34,081 nt of DNA from DASWIG01 sp965371445 (GTDB lineage Bacteria > Acidobacteriota > Thermoanaerobaculia > Multivoradales > J023). The translations under genes and the position numbers were made by a program. The stretch covers positions 1 to 34,081 of the forward strand of contig CBDUYN010000108.1 of NCBI GenBank assembly GCA_965371445.1. The letters are read 5' to 3'. The notes under the pieces are model-generated. The model saw only the letters and a list, made by a program, of their open reading frames with translations, had not been told where the DNA came from and did not search any database. Shown in pieces: positions 1 to 8,314 of the stretch; the first letter of the stretch is position 1; each line of letters starts with the position of its first letter.

Positions 1-356
1 CGGCGGACTACGACGGCGACGGGGACGTCGACATAGGGGTGCAATCAAACGGCGGAACCTTCGAGCTGCTGCGCAACGACCGTCCGGCGACGCCGTGGCT
101 CGGCGTCGTGCTCCACGGCCGGGCGTCCAACACCGGGGCGGTGGGCGCTCGCCTGGAGCTTGTGACCGGTGAGGGGCGGCGGCAGGTGCGTTGGGTGGTG
201 GCGGGCTCGGGGTACCAGTCGACGAGCGACGCCAGGGTGCTTTTCTCCTGGCCGCGGGAGGAAGAGGCTCGTTCTCTCGAGGTGCGGTGGCCGTCCGGGC
301 GGCGGAGCCGGTGGGTGGCGCCGCCGTCGGGGCGCTATGTCCGCCTTCAGGAGTGA
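1..356 (+). CDS. FG-GAP/UnbV (CRTAC1-type) secreted protein, C-terminal part only
   Basis: This is the 3' end of a gene that begins before the window; the frame is open from base 3. The first visible codons read ADYDGDGDVDIGV, a calcium-binding D-x-D-x-D-G loop of an FG-GAP/VCBS beta-propeller blade. The remaining ~100 residues match the ASPIC/UnbV C-terminal domain, with landmarks WLGVVLHG, GARLELVTG, RWVVAGSGYQS and LEVRWPSG. The intact protein encoded at 25227-26882 has the same order of loop followed by UnbV domain, so the two are paralogues. Such proteins are normally exported and of unknown biochemical role. The stop lies 7 bases before an inverted repeat. The family call is fairly safe; length and N-terminus cannot be seen. 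Confidence 0.85.
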   Translation, partial: ADYDGDGDVDIGVQSNGGTFELLRNDRPATPWLGVVLHGRASNTGAVGARLELVTGEGRRQVRWVVAGSGYQSTSDARVLFSWPREEEARSLEVRWPSGRRSRWVAPPSGRYVRLQE

Positions 357-362
357 CCGCGT

Positions 363-386
363 CTCGACACAGACGTTCGTGTCGAG
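363..386 (+). terminator. Hairpin after the FG-GAP/UnbV gene, possible terminator
   Basis: Perfect 8-bp inverted repeat, CTCGACAC and GTGTCGAG, around an 8-base loop, 7 bases after the stop codon at 356. No T-run follows, so it is not a classical intrinsic terminator. It could be a weak terminator, an mRNA 3'-end stabiliser or an operator, since a promoter-like sequence begins 16 bases further on. Confidence 0.4.
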
Positions 387-401
387 GAGGGTGAGCAACG
401 A

Positions 402-430
402 TTGACACCTCCCGGACGACCGCATACCGT
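402..430 (+). promoter_or_regulatory. Sigma70-like promoter for the kinase operon
   Basis: A perfect -35 hexamer TTGACA (402-407) is followed after 17 bases by TACCGT (425-430), a weak match to TATAAT. It sits in the gap between two genes, and the kinase start codon follows about 34 bases downstream. A purine-rich AAAGGG lies about 8 bases before that start codon. The position and the perfect -35 make it plausible; it is not proven. Confidence 0.5.
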
Positions 431-463
431 GGATGCTTACGTGCGCTGTGAAAGGGATCTGTC

Positions 464-3388
464 TTGGCCCTCCCCTTACGTCGTCTAGAAGGCAAATACG
501 AGATCGTCCGCAAGCTGAGCGAAGGCGGCATGGGGGCGATCTACCGCGTCCGCCACCGCCTCCTGGGCGACGAGCGGGTGGTCAAGATCATGCGGCCCCA
601 CCTGGAGGACGACACGGCGCTCAAGGCGCGCTTCGAGCGCGAGGCGCGGGCCGCGAGCCGCCTGAGCCACCCTTCGATCGCCCAGCTCTACGACTTCACG
701 ATCGACGAGGAAGGCTTCGCCTACATCGTCATGGAGTACATCCAGGGCATGACGCTCGAAGAGCTCGTGATCCGCGAGGGCGAGCTCCCCGTGGGCCTGG
801 TGCTGGAGATCGCCGAGCAGAGCCTCGCCGCCCTCGCCCACCTCCATGCCCATGAGATCGTGCACCGCGACATCTCCCCCGACAACCTGATGCTCTCCCG
901 CGACATCGAAGGCAAGCCACGGGTCAAGCTGATCGATCTGGGGATCGCCAAGTCCTTGCAGAAAAACGAAGCGGCCCTGACCGCGACCGGCATGTTCGTC
1001 GGCAAGCTCCGCTACGCGTCTCCGGAGCAGTTCAACGAAGACGGCGCCAAGCTCGGTCCCCCAAGCGACCTCTACTCTTTTGGCCTCGTGCTCTACGAGC
1101 TTCTGACCGGCCAGTACCCGATCAGCGGCGACGGAGCGACCTCGATCATCGCCGGGCACCTCTTCCGTCCGCCGCTCGAGTTCGCCGAGACGGACCCCCA
1201 CGGACGGATTCCCGAAAGCCTCCGCGAATGCATCCTGCGCTCGCTTGCGAAACGCCCCGAGGACCGCTTCGAGAGCGCCGAGGCGATGGCGGCGGCGCTC
1301 CGGCGGGAGCGCCAGCCCGGCGACCTCGAGCTGGCGGCGGTGCGCGGCATCCTGGCGCTCACCCTGGAGGAACCGCGGGGAAACCTCCGTACGGGTCCCG
1401 GCACGACCCAGAAACGTCTCGACGAGTACTTCACGACCCAGCACCCGACACCGGCGCCGGCCGAGAAGCCGCCGGAGGACACGGAAGCCGCCCGGCGGCG
1501 GCCCAAGCTGAAGCTCGTCGGCGAGCAGGCCGATCCCCTCGCGGACGTCCTGCGCCGGTTCGGCGAGCTCATCGCAGCCGGACGCCTGAGCGAGGCCCGC
1601 GAGGCGCTCGGCGAGGCCCACGCGCTCGACGGCGACGCCCGCGACCCGCGGCTCTCGGAGCTGGCCGAGCGGTTGCACGAGAAGACCAAGGCGGTCCACA
1701 AGCCGCGAATCCAGCAGCTCGTCCGCGAGGCGCGGGCCAAGAGCACCGGCGGCGACCCGGAACGCGCCGTCGAGCTGTTGGAAGAGGCTCTGGAGCTGGT
1801 CCCCGGCGACGCCCGCCTCATCGAGCTCCTGACCGATGCGGGGCAGGATGTGCGGCAACACGCCACCGAGACACGCCGCGGCGGGCAGGTCGAAGAGCGG
1901 GCCACCGTGATCAGCGCCCTGATCTCCCAAGGGGACCTCTCACAGGCCGAGGAGAAGCTCTCCGAGGCGGGACGAAACCTCGGGCGGCACCGGCGTTGGT
2001 CGGAGCTTCGCCGTCGCCTCGACGAGGAGCGGCGAGAGCGTGAGGAACGTGTCGCTGGCCTGGTGCGTGAGGCCGAGAGCCTCGTCGAACGCGACCTCCA
2101 CGAGGCCGCCCACTCGGTGCTCGAACGGGCCCTGGAGATCGACCCCGGCAATCCGGACCTTCTCTGGCGTCACGCCGAGGTCAGCGGCGAGCTCCAGAAG
2201 CGGACCGTGGCCCGGCACCATGAGGAGGCCCTCACCCATGTGGTGAAACGGATCCGCGGCGCCCTGGAGAAAGGCGAGCACGAGACGGCGCGCCGCCGTC
2301 TCGCCGCTGCGGAGGCGACCCTGGGCGAGGTGCCGGCCCTGGCGCGCCTGCGCCAGCAGCTCGCCGAGGCGATGGGCGTCCCCGAGGAGAAGATCGAGCC
2401 CCCCCTGCCGGCTACTGAGAGGCGGCCCGCGGCCAAGGCGCCGGAGGTGCCGCCGCCACCCCCGCCGCGCGCCCACCGCGCCGACCAGCTGGTCGCCCGT
2501 GCCCGCTCTCTCTCCCAGACCGAGGACTTCACCGGCGCTCAGCGAGTGTTGCGCAAGGTGGTGGAGCTTGAGCCCGAGCACCCCGAAGCCCTGGACCTGT
2601 CGCGTTCCCTTGCCACCCTGGTGGCCCTGGAGGCCAAGCAGCACAAATCGCTCGAGGAGCGCGTCTACGAGATCCGTGACCTGCTCGACTCACGGCGGAC
2701 CGGTGAGGCCATGAAGCGCCTCCAGGAGGCGATCGCCCACCACGGCGACCGGGAGGAGCTCAAGATCCTGCGTGTCGAGACGGCCCAGGCCTTCCTCGAA
2801 GACGACGCTTTTGGCGACGACACCTACGTCTCCTCCGTCGACCCCTTCTCGCGCGACGAAAAAGACGATACCTATGTCGAGCCGGTGGCCGGCGTTCCGG
2901 CGGCCGGCGTTCCGGCGGCCGGCGTTCCGGAAACCGGCGTTCCGGCGGCCGGCGTTCCGGAAACCGGCGTTCCGGAAACCGGTGTACCTCCTGTCCCGCC
3001 GCCTTCCGCCCCGTCGCCGCCGGCGCCGGCCTCCGTGCGCCGGGACGTCGCCGAGCTGACACTTTCGAATCTCGCCACCGGGGGCGCGGCGGGGGCCGAG
3101 GCTTCAGCCGTTCCGCCAGCAGCCGTCGCCGAGGGCGCTGCCAACCTTGGGTTCGGCGGCATCGCCCTCGAAGGCGACGACGAAGCGGAGGTCGAGGAGG
3201 CGCTCCCACCGCCGCTACCTTCGGCCCTCGACTGGAAGAGCCCCAGACTCTGGATCCTCGTCGTGGTGCTGATGATCGCCTTCGTCTTCCTCGGCATGTG
3301 GCTCGCCCGCTTCACCGCCGAGCCGGAAGCGCCGGCCGCGCCGCAGGAGCAGATCGAGACCGAAGACGTCGCGGGACCGAAGATCTAG
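464..3388 (+). CDS. Membrane-anchored Ser/Thr protein kinase with helical-repeat stalk
   Basis: A 974-residue Hanks-type kinase. Visible landmarks: glycine loop LSEGGMGAIY (18-27), VAIK-type lysine K41 in VVKIM, catalytic loop HRDISPDN (134-141), metal-binding DLG (158-160) and SPE (176-178) in place of APE. The usual catalytic-loop lysine (HRDLKPEN) is serine here, a variant that occurs in some bacterial kinases. Residues ~350-800 are Arg/Glu/Ala-rich helical, TPR-like repeats. Next comes a Pro-rich linker with seven GVP pentapeptides, then one transmembrane helix at ~928-950 and a short acidic tail. The kinase domain is therefore presumably cytoplasmic. Start is TTG at 464, chosen because the kinase fold begins at residue ~12 and no ATG fits. 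The next gene starts on the base after the stop. Substrate is unknown. Confidence 0.9.
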   Translation: MALPLRRLEGKYEIVRKLSEGGMGAIYRVRHRLLGDERVVKIMRPHLEDDTALKARFEREARAASRLSHPSIAQLYDFTIDEEGFAYIVMEYIQGMTLEELVIREGELPVGLVLEIAEQSLAALAHLHAHEIVHRDISPDNLMLSRDIEGKPRVKLIDLGIAKSLQKNEAALTATGMFVGKLRYASPEQFNEDGAKLGPPSDLYSFGLVLYELLTGQYPISGDGATSIIAGHLFRPPLEFAETDPHGRIPESLRECILRSLAKRPEDRFESAEAMAAALRRERQPGDLELAAVRGILALTLEEPRGNLRTGPGTTQKRLDEYFTTQHPTPAPAEKPPEDTEAARRRPKLKLVGEQADPLADVLRRFGELIAAGRLSEAREALGEAHALDGDARDPRLSELAERLHEKTKAVHKPRIQQLVREARAKSTGGDPERAVELLEEALELVPGDARLIELLTDAGQDVRQHATETRRGGQVEERATVISALISQGDLSQAEEKLSEAGRNLGRHRRWSELRRRLDEERREREERVAGLVREAESLVERDLHEAAHSVLERALEIDPGNPDLLWRHAEVSGELQKRTVARHHEEALTHVVKRIRGALEKGEHETARRRLAAAEATLGEVPALARLRQQLAEAMGVPEEKIEPPLPATERRPAAKAPEVPPPPPPRAHRADQLVARARSLSQTEDFTGAQRVLRKVVELEPEHPEALDLSRSLATLVALEAKQHKSLEERVYEIRDLLDSRRTGEAMKRLQEAIAHHGDREELKILRVETAQAFLEDDAFGDDTYVSSVDPFSRDEKDDTYVEPVAGVPAAGVPAAGVPETGVPAAGVPETGVPETGVPPVPPPSAPSPPAPASVRRDVAELTLSNLATGGAAGAEASAVPPAAVAEGAANLGFGGIALEGDDEAEVEEALPPPLPSALDWKSPRLWILVVVLMIAFVFLGMWLARFTAEPEAPAAPQEQIETEDVAGPKI
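2885..2989 (+). repeat. 15-bp in-frame tandem repeat (seven copies) in the kinase gene
   Basis: Seven 15-bp units encode x-x-GVP pentapeptides (VAGVP, AAGVP, AAGVP, ETGVP, AAGVP, ETGVP, ETGVP). Two variants alternate, GCGGCC and GAAACC, in an otherwise nearly constant unit. The period keeps the frame, so copy number can change by slippage without breaking the protein. It lies in the disordered linker between the helical region and the membrane helix. Confidence 0.9.
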
Positions 3389-4816
3389 ATGTCCGCGGAG
3401 CCTGAGCGCCCTCGTGTGGTGATCGTCGCTGGCCGCGGCGAGGTGTTGCGTAACTTCCTTTTTTCCGACACCTTGCCCCGGCTCGCCGAGGAGGCGGAGG
3501 TGACGGTGCTCTCGGTCGTCACCGGCGAGGACTTCGTACGCCACTTTCGCGACCACGCGGCACGCGTCGTGCCGCTCCATGGCTTCGAGCCGCCGCGGCC
3601 GGTGCAATACCTGCGCACGCTCGTCGAGAACGCCCACGACCGCTGGCTCTGGAGCGCCACGGCGCAGAACCACTGGGAGCTGCGCGATCGCCGTGCCCGG
3701 GCGCGCGGCACACTCTGGCGGCGACGGCTGATGAAGACGGCGGCACACCTCCTGGCCTTTCGGCCGGCGCTTCGCGCCTTGACCGCCCTGGAGCAGGAGG
3801 CGACTTGGCGGTTTCGCCCGACGCGCCGTTTCGAGGCACTCTTTGCCGAGATCCAGCCGCACCTCGTCTTCAACGGCTCCCACATCCACGGACCGGCGGC
3901 CGAGCTGCCCATGAGGGTGGCGCACCGGATGGGGATCCGCACCGCCGGGTTCGTCTTCTCCTGGGACAACCTGACCTCACGCAGCCGCATCTTCATGCCC
4001 TACGACGACGTCCTGGTCTGGACCGAAGGGATCCGGCGCCAGTTCCTCTCCATCTACCCGCACGTCCCGAGCGACCGGGTCTTCGCCACCGGGACGCCGC
4101 AGCTCGATTTTCACTTCAAGGAAGAGTTCTTGCTGCCACGCGAGGAGCTTGCCCGCCGCATCGGGATCGACCCGGCGCGGCCCTACGTCCTCTACACGAC
4201 GGGAATCGACAACCATTTCTTCGAGGAGCACCGGCACGTCGAGCGGGTGGCGGAGCTGCTGGGCGAAATCGACGTCGAGCCGAAGCCGCAGCTCGTGGTG
4301 CGCACCTACGTCAAGGGGACGAGCGAGGAGATGCGTGCCCTTGCGCGGCGCGGCCTCCCGGACGTCGTCTTCCCGCCGACGCTCTGGGACAGCGAGCAGT
4401 CGACGCCCCGCTACGAGGACCTGACGTTTTACACGAGCCTGCTCTACCACGCAGCTTTGGGGATCAACGCCGCCTCGACCGTGTCGCTGGAGCTGATGAT
4501 CTTCGACAAGCCGATCGTCAACCTGCGCTTCGACCCGCCCGGCTCAGACCTCCCCTGGTGCCTCGGCTTCGAGCGCCACATCTTCTTCGACCATTTCCGG
4601 CCGGTCGCCGAGAGCGGTGCCACCATGGTGGCCGCAAGCGACGAGGACCTGGCCAGGATGCTGCAGCGCGGCCTGGCGGATCCCGGCGCCGATGCCGAGA
4701 AACGCCGCGCCTTCCTCAAGGAATTCTTCGGCGACCTCTGCGATGGCCGCGCCGGGATCCGCGTCGCCGAGCTTCTGTTGCGGCTTGCCGGCGAGGAGAG
4801 GGGCAAGCAACGATGA
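3389..4816 (+). CDS. GT-B-like glycosyltransferase, surface-polysaccharide type
   Basis: A 475-residue protein with the two-lobe look of a GT-B glycosyltransferase. The N-terminal half carries a Rossmann-like start (RVVIVAGRGEVLRNFLF) and a loop with FSWDNLTSRSRIF and DDVLVWTEGIRRQF. The C-terminal half has the nucleotide-sugar-site-like run ASTVSLELMIFDKPIVNL starting at residue ~362. This layout resembles CDP-glycerol/UDP-sugar transferases and similar capsule enzymes; donor and acceptor cannot be read off. There is no signal peptide, so it is probably cytoplasmic. The ATG directly follows the kinase TAG and its own stop overlaps the sulfotransferase start, so the three genes are likely co-transcribed. 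Family-level confidence is moderate; the exact Pfam family is uncertain. Confidence 0.6.
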   Translation: MSAEPERPRVVIVAGRGEVLRNFLFSDTLPRLAEEAEVTVLSVVTGEDFVRHFRDHAARVVPLHGFEPPRPVQYLRTLVENAHDRWLWSATAQNHWELRDRRARARGTLWRRRLMKTAAHLLAFRPALRALTALEQEATWRFRPTRRFEALFAEIQPHLVFNGSHIHGPAAELPMRVAHRMGIRTAGFVFSWDNLTSRSRIFMPYDDVLVWTEGIRRQFLSIYPHVPSDRVFATGTPQLDFHFKEEFLLPREELARRIGIDPARPYVLYTTGIDNHFFEEHRHVERVAELLGEIDVEPKPQLVVRTYVKGTSEEMRALARRGLPDVVFPPTLWDSEQSTPRYEDLTFYTSLLYHAALGINAASTVSLELMIFDKPIVNLRFDPPGSDLPWCLGFERHIFFDHFRPVAESGATMVAASDEDLARMLQRGLADPGADAEKRRAFLKEFFGDLCDGRAGIRVAELLLRLAGEERGKQR

Positions 4817-5709
4817 GGTTCGACCGGCGGATCCGGGCTCCGATCTTTTTGAATTGCCTTTCGCGCGGCGGGAGCAACATCTTCTGGAACCTTTTCTTGA
4901 GCCATCCCGACGCCTGCTCGCCGATCGAGGAGACGCTCCAGATCTTCCGGGCCGATCACCGGGCGCCGCGCTGGGCGGGGATCTGGGCGGCCGTCCTGTC
5001 GCGTCAGCCGCGTTTTTTCGACCAGTGGAACCTCGCCCCGCGTCGGCCGTTGGGGGAGGCTGCCGCGCGCTTCGTCGACCGGACGCTTGATCGGCGGAAG
5101 CTACGGACGGTGACCGATCCCGAGATGCGTTTCAAGACCCCCGAGGAGCCCTACACCCAGGCGGAGGTCGAAGCGGCCCGGCTGGTGGCGAAAAACAACA
5201 ACGGCCTCGTCTTCCTGACGGAGAGTCTCCTGGCGCTTTATCCCGACGCCACCTTCTGCTCCCTGGTGCGTCACCCTCTGGCGCTCTACGAGAGCCACAA
5301 GCGGCACCGGATCCACCGGTCTCCCGAGGCCTTCGCCGCTTTCTACAACCGGGTGGTGGGCAAGATGTCCGCGGACGCCGAACGCTACCAGCGCGCCTCG
5401 GTGACGCGTTTCGAGGACGTCCTCGCCGCGCCGATCGATGTGATGCGGCGCCTTCACGAGGCCGCCGGGCTCGCCCCCGAGAAGCTCCGCCAGGTGCGCT
5501 TCAAGAGCAAGGAGCGCTATCTGAAAGACGGCTCGCGGGGCACCGTCTACGCCAAGGGCCGGCATCACTGGTTCGACCTCGACGAGGTCGACCGCTTCCT
5601 GGAGCCGGCGATCAACGACCTGCAGGCGGATCGCCTCGACGCCGGGGAGCGCGACGCCGTCCTCTCGCGGACGGCGGCCGTCCGCACAAGGCTGGGATAC
5701 CGGGACTGA
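4813..5709 (+). CDS. PAPS-dependent sulfotransferase family protein
   Basis: A 298-residue protein. SRGGSNIFW (residues 17-25) matches the 5'-phosphosulfate loop of sulfotransferases, followed by NLFLSHPD. LVRHPLALYES with R153 matches the 3'-phosphate-binding segment. The C-terminal part has RFEDVLAAP and KGRHHWFD, as in Sulfotransfer families. Such enzymes move sulfate from PAPS to a sugar or other hydroxyl group. The ATG at 4813 overlaps the preceding stop (ATGA), which indicates translational coupling to the glycosyltransferase and suggests that both modify the same glycan. The open frame extends further upstream, but that part is antisense-type shadow of the previous gene, so the overlapping ATG was chosen. 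Confidence 0.8.
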   Translation: MRFDRRIRAPIFLNCLSRGGSNIFWNLFLSHPDACSPIEETLQIFRADHRAPRWAGIWAAVLSRQPRFFDQWNLAPRRPLGEAAARFVDRTLDRRKLRTVTDPEMRFKTPEEPYTQAEVEAARLVAKNNNGLVFLTESLLALYPDATFCSLVRHPLALYESHKRHRIHRSPEAFAAFYNRVVGKMSADAERYQRASVTRFEDVLAAPIDVMRRLHEAAGLAPEKLRQVRFKSKERYLKDGSRGTVYAKGRHHWFDLDEVDRFLEPAINDLQADRLDAGERDAVLSRTAAVRTRLGYRD

Positions 5710-5716
5710 GGTGACC

Positions 5717-5750
5717 GGCGAAAGTGGCCCGCCGAGCAGGGGCTTTCGCC
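5717..5750. terminator. Inverted repeat between convergent genes
   Basis: GGCGAAAG and CTTTCGCC form an 8-bp stem around an 18-base loop, in the ~60-base gap between the convergent sulfotransferase and MFS genes. It could work for both strands. There is no T-run, so confidence is limited. Confidence 0.35.
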
Positions 5751-5770
5751 CGAGCCACCAGCTCGACGTC

Positions 5771-7108
5771 CTAGCCGCCGTCTTTCTCCGGCGCCACCTG
5801 GGACCGGTGCGGCGTCGAGTCGATCATGCTGGCGTCGCCAAGCCCTTGTCCGCCGAACGCCGCCACCGGACAGCTCTGGCCGGCGATGCTGTCGGCCTCG
5901 TCGCCGGAGCGACGCAGGGCATAGAGGATCGGTAGGACCACGAGCGTCGCCAAGCCTCCGGCGACGTAGCCGTCGGCCAGGGAGCGCGCCCGGGCCAGGT
6001 ACCCCAGGCCCGGCTGCGCGACGCTGGCGCCGGCGTTGCCCAGCATGGAATCGAAAGAGATCACCGCGGCCCGCTTGTCGCTCGGGATCACAGTGTGGAG
6101 AAAGGCTTGCCGGGTAGGCCCGGCGGTCCCCATCGCCGCGATGACGACGAGAAAGAGACCGACGGCCAGATAGAAGGACTCGGTCAGCCCCACTCCGACG
6201 GCCGCCGCGCTCTGAACGCCCGCGGCCCAGAGGAGAACCGTCGTGCGTTTGCCGCACATCCGGCTGATTCGATCGACCACCGCGTTGCCGAGGATCGCCG
6301 CCAACGCGATCAAGGCGGCGATCATGCCCGCGACCCGGACCGCGTCGCGTCCGAAAAGATCGAGGAAGTAGGGTTGCCAGGCGTGGTAGGCCCAGGTGAG
6401 AAAACCCATCTGGAAGAAAGAGCAGATCATCAAGAGCCGCACGGAGCGCTGTTGCCAGCCGTAGGCGAGGCTTGTGCGCCCGACCTTCTTCATCTCCGCC
6501 GGGAGCTCCTTCCAAGGGAAGGCGCGGGACTCGAACCCCCAATCCTGCATCGTGAAATAAGCCACCGCGAAGACCACGACGAGCATCCCGGCCCGCACCA
6601 GGTAGGGGATCGCGAGGTCGACGGCGCCCAGGAAACCTCCGAGCGCCGTCCCGACGAGCATCGCGGCGCTGGTGACCATGGAGCCGCGGGCGAAGACCGA
6701 GTCGAGCTGTCCCGTAAACCCGCTCGCTTTGAGCGCGTCGACCAGCCAGGCCTCGACGGCGCCCGAGTAGAACGTGAACCCGAGCCCGATCAGAAACGAC
6801 ACGATCGAAAACGCGATCAGCCCGCCGCCCCACCGGGAGACGGCCACGTAGGCAAGAGTCGTGACGAAAAGGATCGCGACGCTCCACAGAAACGACGTCC
6901 GCCGCCCCTTGGTGTCGGCCATGACTCCGGTCGGGATCTCGAAGACGACGTTTCCCACCGCATAGCAGGCGTTCGCCACGAAGACTCCCATCAGGTCGAG
7001 CCCCGCATGGAGCAGGAAGAGAGTGTTGACGCCCCAGATGAGGGCCGCAGCCAGCGTGTAGAGGCCGGCGATCGAGTAGTAGCTGCGGAGGATGCGGCTT
7101 TCAGTCAT
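5771..7108 (-). CDS. MFS transporter
   Basis: About 445 residues with roughly a dozen hydrophobic segments. The loop between helices 2 and 3 reads GVMADTKGRRTSF, the MFS G-x-x-x-D-x-x-G-R-R/K signature, and EIPTGVMAD precedes it. The hydrophilic middle loop (FESRAFPWKELPAEMKK) separates two six-helix halves, and a polar tail of ~40 residues ends the protein. It resembles the branch of small drug or solute exporters. The substrate cannot be told. I start at the ATG at 7108, directly before TESRILRSYY and the first helix; an in-frame ATG ten codons upstream (7138) is possible, and neither has a clear ribosome-binding site. The gene converges on the sulfotransferase and is divergent from the MetE-like gene. 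Confidence 0.85.
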   Translation of the reverse strand: MTESRILRSYYSIAGLYTLAAALIWGVNTLFLLHAGLDLMGVFVANACYAVGNVVFEIPTGVMADTKGRRTSFLWSVAILFVTTLAYVAVSRWGGGLIAFSIVSFLIGLGFTFYSGAVEAWLVDALKASGFTGQLDSVFARGSMVTSAAMLVGTALGGFLGAVDLAIPYLVRAGMLVVVFAVAYFTMQDWGFESRAFPWKELPAEMKKVGRTSLAYGWQQRSVRLLMICSFFQMGFLTWAYHAWQPYFLDLFGRDAVRVAGMIAALIALAAILGNAVVDRISRMCGKRTTVLLWAAGVQSAAAVGVGLTESFYLAVGLFLVVIAAMGTAGPTRQAFLHTVIPSDKRAAVISFDSMLGNAGASVAQPGLGYLARARSLADGYVAGGLATLVVLPILYALRRSGDEADSIAGQSCPVAAFGGQGLGDASMIDSTPHRSQVAPEKDGG

Positions 7109-7200
7109 GGCGATCCAGGGGATGGCGTATCCTCTCATGCAGGGCGACGGACGTCCATCTACTGGGCGATCCGGGCTCCGTTCCTGTAACCTGGAAGACC

Positions 7201-8310
7201 ATGATCACCAGCCACACCGACGTCGTCGGCAGCCTGCTGCGTCCCCCGCAGCTCCTCCGGGCGAGGGAGGACGCCGAGGCGGGCCGGATCACCGCGGCCG
7301 AGCTCAAGGCGGCCGAGGACCGGGCGGTCGACGAGGCAGTCGCGCTCCAGGAAGACGCCGGGCTCGACGTCGTGACCGACGGCGAGATGCGCCGGCTGTC
7401 GTTCCAGAGCCAGATGACCGACGCCGTCGAAGGCTTCGGCGAGCCCGTCCTCGACGCCTTCCTGTGGGGCGAATGGCACGGCGACGAGCGGGTGGGCGAT
7501 TCGAAGCTCGAGCGTCCCGCGGGCCTGGGGGTCGTCGGCAAGCTCCGACGCCGGCGTCATCTGGCGGCGGAAGAGCTCACGTATCTGAGAGCGCGCACCT
7601 CGCGCATACCGAAGGTCACGCTGCCGAGCCCGGGCCTTTTCTCGAACTTCTACTCGACCGAGCTTTCGGGCGCCGCCTACCCGACCCTCGAGAGCTTCCT
7701 GGCCGACGTCGTCGACATCCTGCGCGAGGAGGTCGCCGAGCTCGTCCGCCTCGGTGCCACCTACATTCAGCTCGACGCGCCGCACTATCCGCTGCTGCTC
7801 GATCCCGCCACCCGTGCCTTCTACGAAGGACGCGGCTGGAGCGTCGACCGGTGGCTCGAGCGCGGCATCGAGATGGACAACGCCGTCCTTGCCGGCCATC
7901 CGGGGGTGACGTTCGGCTTTCACTTGTGACGGGGCAACCAGGGTAGCCGGTGGCTGACCCGAGGTGGCTACGAGTCGATCGCCCGTCCGATCTTTCGCGG
8001 CATCCGGGCCGAGCGGCTGCTGCTCGAGTACGACGACGAGCGCTCCGGTTCGTTCGCGCCCTTGCGCGACGTCCCGGACGACAAGATGGTCGTCCTGGGG
8101 CTGGTCACGACGAAGACGCCGCGTCTGGAGACCCGGCAGGAGCTCGTGGGGCGGATCGAAGAGGCGAGCCGGTTCGTGGCGTTGGAGCGTCTGGCGCTCA
8201 GCCCGCAGTGCGGTTTCTCGACCTCGATCCTCGGTAATCGCCTGAGCGTCGAGGACGAGCGGCGCAAGCTCGGCCGGGTCGTCGAGACGGCCGGGGAGGT
8301 GTGGGGGTAG
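7201..8310 (+). CDS. MetE-like methyltransferase with in-frame TGA at the zinc-ligand position (candidate selenoprotein or nonsense mutant)
   Basis: Read through the TGA at 7927-7929 this is one 369-codon frame, the usual length of stand-alone MetE C-terminal-like (COG0620) proteins. These are zinc-dependent and transfer methyl groups to a thiol. Start MITSHTDVVGSLLRPP is typical. The family's H-x-C-R-G-N motif reads H241-L-TGA243-R-G-N. Other predicted ligands are present: E276 in LLEYDDERSG and C337 in LSPQCGF; their 61-residue spacing equals that of E665 and C726 in E. coli MetE. All 126 codons after the TGA are intact and family-like. A hairpin starts 11 bases after the TGA. Either selenocysteine replaces the zinc-ligand cysteine, or the gene has a fresh nonsense change or sequencing error. 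No sel genes lie in the window. Confidence 0.75.
7941..7960 (+). promoter_or_regulatory. SECIS-like hairpin downstream of the in-frame TGA
   Basis: GGGTAGCC pairs with GGCT-G-ACCC: eight base pairs, one bulged G on the 3' side and a three-base apical loop GGT at 7949-7951. The loop begins 20 bases after the last base of the TGA, comparable to the E. coli fdhF SECIS, where a GGU-containing loop sits about 18-19 bases after UGA. Bacterial SECIS elements are defined by distance and an apical G/GU, both satisfied here. The bulge lies on the opposite strand of the stem from that in fdhF. It also encodes conserved residues, so the pairing could be fortuitous in GC-rich DNA. Confidence 0.45.
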
Positions 8311-8314
8311 AAGG

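Noticed and set aside
485..1930. Long open frame (481 codons) on the minus strand opposite the kinase
   Set aside because: It is the mirror of a GC-rich coding frame; no domain, and the plus strand has unmistakable kinase motifs.
5565..6887. 440-codon minus-strand frame overlapping the MFS gene
   Set aside because: Arg/Gly/Pro-rich out-of-frame shadow; the MFS frame has helices and signature motifs.
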